Part shown: piece by piece, positions 26,699-33,659 of the stretch
How the letters are laid out: each line of letters begins with the position of its first letter
Position numbering within the stretch: the stretch's first letter is position 1
Assembly (NCBI GenBank): GCA_028713415.1
Contig: JAQTOI010000010.1
Span: forward strand, 1 to 33,659
Direction of reading: 5' to 3'
Source: Candidatus Omnitrophota bacterium
GTDB taxonomy: Bacteria > Omnitrophota > Gorgyraeia > Duberdicusellales > 4484-171
DNA length: 33,659 nucleotides
Position numbers and translations under genes: made by a program
The notes under the pieces: generated by a model
The model's database searches: none
What the model was told of the DNA's origin: nothing
Seen by the model: only the letters and a program-made list of their open reading frames with translations

Positions 26699-26784
26699 AG
26701 AAGCGGAACAACGCGGAACAATACGCGGATAAACGCGGAGCTTTTGGCGTGTTTCCGCGTAAATATCCGCGTGTATCCGCATCT
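26699..26784. repeat. Word-repeat palindromic element 6 (word GCGGAWNAAC, spacing 10-12-10)
   Basis: Left GCGGA starts at 26703, 26713, 26725, 26735. Right arm in reverse complement has starts at 26780, 26770, 26758 and a degenerate GCC at 26748. Both arms have the 10-12-10 spacing. Confidence 0.87.
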
Positions 26785-26793
26785 ACAAAGTAT

Positions 26794-28140
26794 ATGCCTT
26801 ATATATTAAACACCGAAAAAGATATTAAAGAGATGCTGGAGGCAATCGGAGCCGCCAATTTTGAGGATTTATTCAAGCATCTACCGCGGGAAATTTTATT
26901 GAAAGAGCCGCTGCGCATCTCGAGTGGCAAAGATGAGCAGGAGACAAGGAAGATAGTTGAGTCGCTTGCCCGTAAAAACTTACCCCTAGGCCGCTTTAAT
27001 TCCTTTTTAGGCGCCGGCTGCTACGACCATTATATTCCGGCAGCGCTTTCCTACCTCATTGGCCGCGCTGAATTCCTAACCGCCTACACCCCTTATCAGG
27101 CAGAGAGTTCCCAGGGATCCCTGCAGACAATTTATGAGTACCAAAGTTATATGTGCCTTTTAACAGGTATGGATGTTTCAAACGCGTCTCTTTTTGACGG
27201 AGCTTCAGCATTAGCGGAAAGCGCGCTTATGTCTTTGCGTATTACAAAAAAGAAAAAAGTCATAGTCTCAAGTAGCATGCATCCAGAATATCTCCGGGTT
27301 TTGGAAACATATTTAAGCGGTTTAGATTTCATCATTAAAGAAATTCCTTTTGATGCGGCAGGTTTGATAGATATAGAGGCTTTTAAGCGTGCACTTAGTG
27401 ATGATACGGCCTGCCTGGCTTTGCAAAGCCCTAATTTTTTTGGCTTGGTTGAAGATGTAAAGATGCTTTCTGCGCTTACCAAGCAAAAAAATGCGCTTGT
27501 AATTATGGTTACTAATCCTATGTCGTTGGCGATTCTTAAGGAGCCTTACAAATGCGGGGTTGATATTGTTTGCGGAGACGGCCAGGCCTTAGGGGGAAAT
27601 GTGAATTTTGGCGGGCCATCGTTCGGCTTTTTGGCCACCAGAAATGAATTCATGCGCCAGATGCCGGGTAGAATCGTGGGAAAAACAGTAGATTGCCAGG
27701 GAAAACCCGCATATTGCTTAACGCTTTGCGCCCGCGAGCAGCATATCAGAAGGGAAAAAGCAACCAGTAATATTTGTTCCAATCAATCTTTAAATGCCAT
27801 GGCTGCTGCGATATATCTTGCCCTGATGGGTAAAGAAGGCATAAAGGAAGCAGCTCTACATTCAATGAATCTGGCGCATTATCTCTACGAAAGCCTTTCT
27901 AAAATTAATGGAGTAAAAGTTATTTTTTCTAACACTTTTTTTAATGAGTTCATCTGGCAGGTCGAAGATGCAAAAAAAATAATAAGGAAACTTCGCAAGA
28001 AAAATATTATTGCCGGTTTTTATATGGGAGATGCTTATCGTGAATTCCGCGATTGTATTTTAAGCTGTTGCACAGAGAAAAAAAGCAAAGAAGATATCGA
28101 TGATTTTATCGCGGCCTTGAAAGGTGTATTAAACGGATAA
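26794..28140 (+). CDS. gcvPA: Glycine dehydrogenase (decarboxylating) subunit 1
   Basis: MPYILNTEKDIKEMLEAIG, FLGAGCYDHYIPAALSYL, YTPYQAESSQGSLQTIYEYQSYMCLLTGMDVSNASLFDGASALAE. Called start at 26749 lies inside repeat element 6. Confidence 0.95.
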   Translation: MPYILNTEKDIKEMLEAIGAANFEDLFKHLPREILLKEPLRISSGKDEQETRKIVESLARKNLPLGRFNSFLGAGCYDHYIPAALSYLIGRAEFLTAYTPYQAESSQGSLQTIYEYQSYMCLLTGMDVSNASLFDGASALAESALMSLRITKKKKVIVSSSMHPEYLRVLETYLSGLDFIIKEIPFDAAGLIDIEAFKRALSDDTACLALQSPNFFGLVEDVKMLSALTKQKNALVIMVTNPMSLAILKEPYKCGVDIVCGDGQALGGNVNFGGPSFGFLATRNEFMRQMPGRIVGKTVDCQGKPAYCLTLCAREQHIRREKATSNICSNQSLNAMAAAIYLALMGKEGIKEAALHSMNLAHYLYESLSKINGVKVIFSNTFFNEFIWQVEDAKKIIRKLRKKNIIAGFYMGDAYREFRDCILSCCTEKKSKEDIDDFIAALKGVLNG

Positions 28141-28142
28141 TC

Positions 28143-29600
28143 ATGGAAAATAAGGTTATATTCGAGAAAGGAAAAGAAGGCAGAAGGACCAGATATCTGA
28201 CAAAGCCAGAAATACCGTTGAAGCGCGCAGATGAACTCTTGCCGAAACAATTCTTAAGAGAAAATTTGAATTTACCGTCGCTGGGCGAGCTGGACGTTGT
28301 GCGGCATTACACCAATTTATCCCGCCTTAATTTTTCGGTCGACACAAATTTTTATCCTCTGGGTTCCTGCACCATGAAATATAACCCTAAGGTTAATGAA
28401 GCCCTTGCCAGTATGGAAGAATTTACCCATGTTCATCCCTATCAGCCTTCAACCGACGTTCAGGGGGCTTTGGAGCTCATTTTTAATTTAGAACAAATTT
28501 TATGCGAAATTACCGGGATGAATCGTTTTACCTTCCAAGCTTCCAGCGGCGCTGCCGGAGAGCTCACAGGCATGCTTATGATACGCAAATACCATGCAAT
28601 CAAGAAAAATAAGAAAACCAAAGTTATTGTCCCCGATTCTGCGCACGGCACCAATCCCGCAACCAGTTCGATGTGCGGATACCAGACGGTGATTATAGAA
28701 AGTAAAGAGAATGGGCTAATTGATCTTGATAAATTGGCTAAAAGTTGTGATAGCGAAGTTGCCGCAATTATGCTTACAAACCCCAACACTTTGGGACTGT
28801 TTGAAGAAAATATCCTTAAAATAAGTGAGATTGCGCATAAAATAGACGCGCTTCTTTATTATGACGGCGCTAATTTTAATCCACTCTTAGGTATCACTAA
28901 GCCTATAACTATGGGCTTTGACGCGATTCACCTTAATTTGCATAAAACATTTTCTACGCCTCATGGCTGCGGCGGGCCGGGTGCAGGAGCAGTAGGTGTA
29001 TCGCTTGCAATGAGTGATTTTCTGCCCGCTCCCTTAGTGGATAAAAGAGGCGAAGACTTTTATTTGAATTATAAAATCAAGCATTCCATAGGCAGAGTGC
29101 GCAGTTTTTACGGAAATTTTAACGTACTTATAAGAGCCTACGCTTATTTAACCAGCTTAGGAGCTGACGGGTTGAAGCGGGTTGCGCAAAACGCTGTGCT
29201 TAACGCCGCCTATATAAGGGAAAAATTAAAACAATATTACGAGCCTTGTTCTATTCTACCCTCCATGCATGAAGTAGTATTTTCATGCTCCAGGCAAAAA
29301 GCCAGGGGCGCTTCTGCCTTAGAAATTGCCAAGCGCCTTCTTGATTACGGCATGCACCCGCCCACCATGTATTTTCCTTTAATTGTCAATGAAGCTCTTA
29401 TGGTTGAACCTACGGAAACCGAAAGCAAAGAAACATTGGATAATTTTATTGAGGCAATGATAAATATCGACAAAGAAATCAGCGAGGAAATAGAAAAAGT
29501 TAAAAATGCACCCCATACCATGCCTGTAAAGCGAGTCGATGAAGTTTACGCGGCGAGGAACCTTAATTTACGATGGCAAAGTCCTGGCGCCTCATTCTAG
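28143..29600 (+). CDS. gcvPB: Glycine dehydrogenase (decarboxylating) subunit 2
   Basis: TNFYPLGSCTMKYNPK, FQASSGAAGELTGMLMIR, DSAHGTNPATSSMCGY, HLNLHKTFSTPHGCGGPGAGAVGV (PLP lysine). Confidence 0.96.
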   Translation: MENKVIFEKGKEGRRTRYLTKPEIPLKRADELLPKQFLRENLNLPSLGELDVVRHYTNLSRLNFSVDTNFYPLGSCTMKYNPKVNEALASMEEFTHVHPYQPSTDVQGALELIFNLEQILCEITGMNRFTFQASSGAAGELTGMLMIRKYHAIKKNKKTKVIVPDSAHGTNPATSSMCGYQTVIIESKENGLIDLDKLAKSCDSEVAAIMLTNPNTLGLFEENILKISEIAHKIDALLYYDGANFNPLLGITKPITMGFDAIHLNLHKTFSTPHGCGGPGAGAVGVSLAMSDFLPAPLVDKRGEDFYLNYKIKHSIGRVRSFYGNFNVLIRAYAYLTSLGADGLKRVAQNAVLNAAYIREKLKQYYEPCSILPSMHEVVFSCSRQKARGASALEIAKRLLDYGMHPPTMYFPLIVNEALMVEPTETESKETLDNFIEAMINIDKEISEEIEKVKNAPHTMPVKRVDEVYAARNLNLRWQSPGASF

Positions 29601-30415
29601 ATGAACATCACCAAGGCCCTTACAACATGGCAACCGATGAAGCAATTCTTGCCTGTTACAGCCTAAAAAAAATACCTACATTAAGAATTTACGGATGGCA
29701 CCCGCCCTGCATTTCTTTAGGGTATAATCAACAAGCTAAAGATGTTCTATTTTGCGAGGAAGCTTTTCCTTTTGTTCGGCGCATTACCGGCGGAGCAGGT
29801 ATCCTGCACGATAAAGAGCTGACTTACAGCATTACCTGCTCATTGGCTGACATAAAGTTGCCCAAAGGGGTAAAGGAATCTTTTCGGGTTCTTTGCTCAT
29901 TTCTTATAGATTTCTATGCACAGCTTAATCTTAAGGCTCAATTTGCCAGAGAAGCAGTAGCTACCAGAACTGGCCATTACGGAAACTTCTGTTTTTCTTC
30001 CTGCGAAGAATTTGACTTGGTTATCGCAGGGAAAAAAATAGGCGGGAATGCGCAACGGAGAAAAAAAGATATTATTTTTCAACATGGCAGCATACCCTTA
30101 GAAATAGATTTTACCTTAATAAAAGGCTTGATACGTGGAAGCGAAGCTGCCTGTGACCGTGCCACAGCGCTTATTCCGCTTCTTCATCAGAAAAAGGATT
30201 TTTACTCATTGCGGAGTTTACTTGCTAAGAGTTTTACGAGAAGCTTTAATCTTGAATTAGCTTCAGGAGGGCTTTACCCCGAAGAAGAAACAATAAGAGA
30301 TTCCCTAATCTCCGAAAAATATAAAATGCGCCGCTGGAACGTATCGCGTATATATCAAAAAGCGCATTCATGCGAACAAACCAGCAATATCGATGAAGAA
30401 ACCTCTCTGGCTTAA
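29573..30415 (+). CDS. lplA: Lipoate-protein ligase A family protein
   Basis: GPYNMATDEAILAC, RIYGWHPPCISLGYNQ, VRRITGGAGILHDKELTYSI, IAGKKIGGNAQRRKKDIIFQHGSI. Confidence 0.88.
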   Translation: MAKSWRLILDEHHQGPYNMATDEAILACYSLKKIPTLRIYGWHPPCISLGYNQQAKDVLFCEEAFPFVRRITGGAGILHDKELTYSITCSLADIKLPKGVKESFRVLCSFLIDFYAQLNLKAQFAREAVATRTGHYGNFCFSSCEEFDLVIAGKKIGGNAQRRKKDIIFQHGSIPLEIDFTLIKGLIRGSEAACDRATALIPLLHQKKDFYSLRSLLAKSFTRSFNLELASGGLYPEEETIRDSLISEKYKMRRWNVSRIYQKAHSCEQTSNIDEETSLA

Positions 30416-31244
30416 TAAGAAGATCAGCTTGGTTGCCTGTCGCAAGCTAAAAGGTTTGTTACGGGAATTAGACCTCCATACCGTATGCGAAGAATCGCTT
30501 TGCCCTAACATTTCCGAGTGTTTTCATGCAAAAGTTGCGACTTTTATGATATTGGGAGATATTTGCACAAGAAACTGCCGTTTTTGCAATCTGGCGACAG
30601 GGGCTCCCGCGAGCGTTGATTACAAAGAACCACAAAGGCTGCGGTTGGCAGTGGAAAAGCTGTCTTTACGCTATGTCGTGCTTACTTCTCCTACCAGGGA
30701 TGATTTGGAGGACGGCGGAGCGGGTATTTTCTGTGCATGCGTTCAGGAGATTAAAAAACTCTCTTTTTCGCCAAGAGTAGAAATACTTATTCCCGATTTT
30801 ATGGGTAAACGCAAAAGCATAGAAAAAGTGGCGCATTCAGGAGCTGAGGTAATTGCGCATAACCTGGAAACAGTACCTTCCCTATATATAAAGGTAAGGC
30901 AGCAAGCTTTATATAAGCGTTCTCTTGAGGTTTTGAAGCTCTTAAAAGCTGAAAACCCCAGTATTATCACCAAAAGCGGCCTTATGCTTGGCTTAGGAGA
31001 AGGTCAGGATGAGGTTTTTGAAGTATTCGCTGATTTACGCAAGGTATCCTGCGATTTCCTGACCCTTGGGCAATACCTTCCGCCCTCAAGCAGCCATTTT
31101 CCGCTGAAAGAATATATTTTGCCGGAGAAGTTCGCCTTTTTAGAAAAAAAAGCCTTGGAATACGGCTTTAAAGCCGTAAAAAGTTCACCCTACACACGCT
31201 CCTCTTATTTTGCTTCCGCATTATTTGAAAATTCAGCCGTTTAA
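30393..31244 (+). CDS. lipA: Lipoyl synthase
   Basis: CEESLCPNISEC, FMILGDICTRNCRFCNL, VLTSPTRDDLEDGGAG, HNLETVPSLY, KSGLMLGLGE, SSPYTRSSY. Confidence 0.95.
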   Translation: MKKPLWLNKKISLVACRKLKGLLRELDLHTVCEESLCPNISECFHAKVATFMILGDICTRNCRFCNLATGAPASVDYKEPQRLRLAVEKLSLRYVVLTSPTRDDLEDGGAGIFCACVQEIKKLSFSPRVEILIPDFMGKRKSIEKVAHSGAEVIAHNLETVPSLYIKVRQQALYKRSLEVLKLLKAENPSIITKSGLMLGLGEGQDEVFEVFADLRKVSCDFLTLGQYLPPSSSHFPLKEYILPEKFAFLEKKALEYGFKAVKSSPYTRSSYFASALFENSAV

Positions 31245-31403
31245 GCTAAATCCTGATTCTATTAACAAGAAACAATTCTACGGTAATCCACCTATTTTAT
31301 GAAAAATTATGCTTTTTATGCTTATTTTATACACAACATATAGTAGTATGATAAAAACGATACAATATATTGAAAGATTATGACAAATTATAGTAAATTA
31401 TTC

Positions 31404-31432
31404 TTGACGCGGGATAATAATGATATTTAAAT
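31404..31432 (+). promoter_or_regulatory. Candidate sigma70-like promoter for the HTH-pilM operon
   Basis: TTGACG (31404-31409), 17-nt spacer, TTAAAT (31427-31432), 31 nt before the ATG at 31463. Confidence 0.35.
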
Positions 31433-31462
31433 AGAGATACAATCATTTCTCAAAAGGCAAAA

Positions 31463-31657
31463 ATGAAGCGTCAAAGAATACCAAGATTAATGAGCGTGGA
31501 TGAGTTAGCTGAATATCTGGGGCTGCAGAAGCAGACCATTTACAATTGGCTTACCAAGAAAAAGATTTCAGGATTGAAAATCGGCAAAGTCTGGCGGTTT
31601 GACCGAAAATATATTGATGAATGGCTGAAAAAATGCACTAAGGTTAACAATGGCTAA
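31463..31657 (+). CDS. Excisionase/MerR-type helix-turn-helix protein
   Basis: LMSVDELAEYLGLQKQTIYNWLTKKKISGLKIGKVWRFDRKYIDEWL. Confidence 0.88.
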   Translation: MKRQRIPRLMSVDELAEYLGLQKQTIYNWLTKKKISGLKIGKVWRFDRKYIDEWLKKCTKVNNG

Positions 31658-33128
31658 AAGAAACGTCGGTTTATATCTTGGGGTAAATTCGGTAGCAGGC
31701 GTAGTTGTTGAGAATAGAAGAATCGTATCTTACGCCAAATTCGATTTATCTGCGGTGGAGGAAGAGGCCAAAATTGAACGCCTAAGCGAAGATATACGCC
31801 TAGAAGCGTTAATTAACAAAACATTACGTGATATCGGCGCGACTGAAAAGAACGTTTATGTATCTCTGGCAGATAAAGATTTTATTTTCAGGTTCCTTGA
31901 TATGCCGCTCATGAAAAAGAAAGAGATAGAAGTTTCTTTGATGTATGAGGTGGTAAAGTATATACCTTTTAAGATGGAGGAACTGCGCTGGGGCTACGGC
32001 TATACTACTTTTGCCAGGGATAAAAAGATTAACCTTTCTTTCGTAGGCATAAAAGACAGCAATCTTACTAAAATTAAAGATATTTTAAGCCGTCTTGGAT
32101 TGAATCCTGTGGCGATTGAGCCTTCTTCGTTATCTCTTATAAGAGTATTAAAATCATTGAAAAAGCATGCTGTCGTTAAGAATTTCGCCCTTCTGGACTA
32201 CACAGATTCTGAAGCATACCTTACGTTATTCTATCATAATCTACCGATATTTAACCGTTACCTGGTTATACCCAAAAAAGACGGGACAATCGATTTTGAT
32301 AAATTTATCGATTCCGTGAGGCTTTCTTTCCAATATTTTAAGCGCGAATTCGATTTTTATGATTTAGAGAAATTTATCATCATGGGCGCTTCCGGCGCAG
32401 AGAACCTCGTTTCATTTTTTAAAGAAGAATTGCAAACGACGGCCGATATTATTCTGCCTTCCGATGTAACCGGCAAGCCCGACGGCGAAGTAGAACACGT
32501 AAAAGCTCTGGGCGTATCGGGTATTGACTATTACCCTTATCAATTTAAGCCCATTCTAACCAAAAAGGAAGAATTGGGCGAAAGGCCGCAAGCGCCGGCA
32601 ATAACCCCCTTAAATATCGGGTTATTACTTGTACTCGTAGGCATAGGGTTGTTAACTGCTTTTATTTTTGCCATTTTTACCGGCAACAGCACATCTACCG
32701 AAAAGGCGCTTCTGGATAGGGAGGAAGCAGCCGTTTCAATACCGAACCAGCTCAAAGGTTTAGCCTGGGATACAATAGAAACAACGGTTAAGGATAAAGA
32801 GGATAAGTCGGCAGCCCTTGCTAAGCTAGAAGCTTCGCTTTCAAGATGTCAACCCACCCTGGAACGCATAGCTGCCTTGCTTCCGCAGGGTTTTTGGTTG
32901 GAAAGCCTTGAGTTTAATCCGGCCGCAATAGGATATAATGTGGATATTAGAGGCTACGCTTTCCTTTCCGACGCCAATAAGGAAAGTTTAGCGCTTGATG
33001 GATTAATTGCCAGTTTAAAAAAAGAACCGGCAATAAAAAGTGCATATCGCAATATTGACTTGACTTCTTCCGAGAAAAGGGAAATCAGAAAATATCAGGT
33101 AACGTCTTTCAGCATAAGAATGGAGTGA
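31650..33128 (+). CDS. PilM-PilN fusion (type IV pilus/T2SS inner-membrane assembly)
   Basis: Actin-like PilM N-terminus (LYLGVNSVAGVVVE, KDFIFRFLDMPLMKKKEIEVSLMYEVVKYIPF), a TM helix near aa 325-345, then a PilN/GspL-like periplasmic region. Confidence 0.8.
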   Translation: MAKRNVGLYLGVNSVAGVVVENRRIVSYAKFDLSAVEEEAKIERLSEDIRLEALINKTLRDIGATEKNVYVSLADKDFIFRFLDMPLMKKKEIEVSLMYEVVKYIPFKMEELRWGYGYTTFARDKKINLSFVGIKDSNLTKIKDILSRLGLNPVAIEPSSLSLIRVLKSLKKHAVVKNFALLDYTDSEAYLTLFYHNLPIFNRYLVIPKKDGTIDFDKFIDSVRLSFQYFKREFDFYDLEKFIIMGASGAENLVSFFKEELQTTADIILPSDVTGKPDGEVEHVKALGVSGIDYYPYQFKPILTKKEELGERPQAPAITPLNIGLLLVLVGIGLLTAFIFAIFTGNSTSTEKALLDREEAAVSIPNQLKGLAWDTIETTVKDKEDKSAALAKLEASLSRCQPTLERIAALLPQGFWLESLEFNPAAIGYNVDIRGYAFLSDANKESLALDGLIASLKKEPAIKSAYRNIDLTSSEKREIRKYQVTSFSIRME

Positions 33129-33129
33129 T

Positions 33130-33615
33130 ATGGGGAGTTTAGGAAAATATAAAAATCTTATTATTACGATAGTGGTGATAGCCTTATTTGCCTGGGTTAT
33201 GAAGGGCCTGTACGCTGATTATATTTCAAAGAAAGCGGTCTTAGAGGAAAAAAGAGCGCAAATAGCAAAAGAAAAAGAGTTAATAGTCCGTTGGGGAGCA
33301 GCTACTGATGCCTATAATAAAGCCGCACAAAAGTTTTTCCAGAAAGACCCCGCCATATTTAAACGATTTGTGGAAGATAGCGCGCAAAATAATAATATCG
33401 TTATCAGTTCTTTAAGCACCTCCAGAAGCGATGAGGGCATATTTGTTAATGTGAGATTGAATTTAAAAGCCAGGTCTTCTTATAGAGGGTTGCTTAAATT
33501 TGTTAAAGAGCTTGAAAGTAAAAACGTAAGCATAGAACGCATATCCATACATAAAGCTCAAGGTTCGAGCATAGATGAAGATATTGTAGTTAAGGCGTAT
33601 GTGCTCAAGGAATAA
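33130..33615 (+). CDS. PilO/GspM-like protein
   Basis: Single N-terminal TM, coiled-coil, then a small alpha/beta domain; position directly after pilM(N). Confidence 0.65.
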   Translation: MGSLGKYKNLIITIVVIALFAWVMKGLYADYISKKAVLEEKRAQIAKEKELIVRWGAATDAYNKAAQKFFQKDPAIFKRFVEDSAQNNNIVISSLSTSRSDEGIFVNVRLNLKARSSYRGLLKFVKELESKNVSIERISIHKAQGSSIDEDIVVKAYVLKE

Positions 33616-33616
33616 A

Positions 33617-33659
33617 ATGAAGTTATATACCCTTATATTTTGTTTATTATTCTCTCTAA
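33617..33659 (+). CDS. Start of a secreted/membrane protein truncated by the window edge (MKLYTLIFCLLFSL...)
   Basis: ATG one base after the upstream stop; signal-peptide-like N-terminus. Confidence 0.5.
   Translation, partial: MKLYTLIFCLLFSL

Overview
The window is a gene-dense bacterial chromosome segment with almost all genes on the + strand. The organism looks like an uncultivated, Omnitrophota-like lineage, but that is an impression from protein style and has not been tested. Most content is housekeeping: PHP phosphoesterase, ribD, nitroreductase, mazG, PilZ, DUF362/ferredoxin, an addAB-type helicase-nuclease pair, a cNMP-binding protein, macro domain, FecR, SIMPL, dinB, a short pyruvate kinase, SAM hydrolase, a TtcA-like PP-loop ATPase, split coaB/coaC, rmuC, DUF167, a laccase-domain protein, an mgtA-type ATPase, a gcvT-gcvH-gcvPA-gcvPB-lplA-lipA operon, and the start of a type IV pilus/T2SS pilM(N)-pilO cluster. 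The most unusual signal is a family of six intergenic inverted repeats. Each arm is built from several copies of a short word, usually spaced about 9-12 bp or about 20 bp. The word differs between elements but is shared by both arms of one element. One element (about 18575-19003) encloses a GxxExxY (PDDEXK_3-like) ORF whose start and stop codons fall in the repeat arms. This suggests a mobile or self-homogenising palindromic element with a nuclease-like cargo. Other notable points are an in-frame, hairpin-bearing insertion of about 35 aa in DinB, two multi-hairpin intergenic regions, and mis-called gene starts caused by the repeats.
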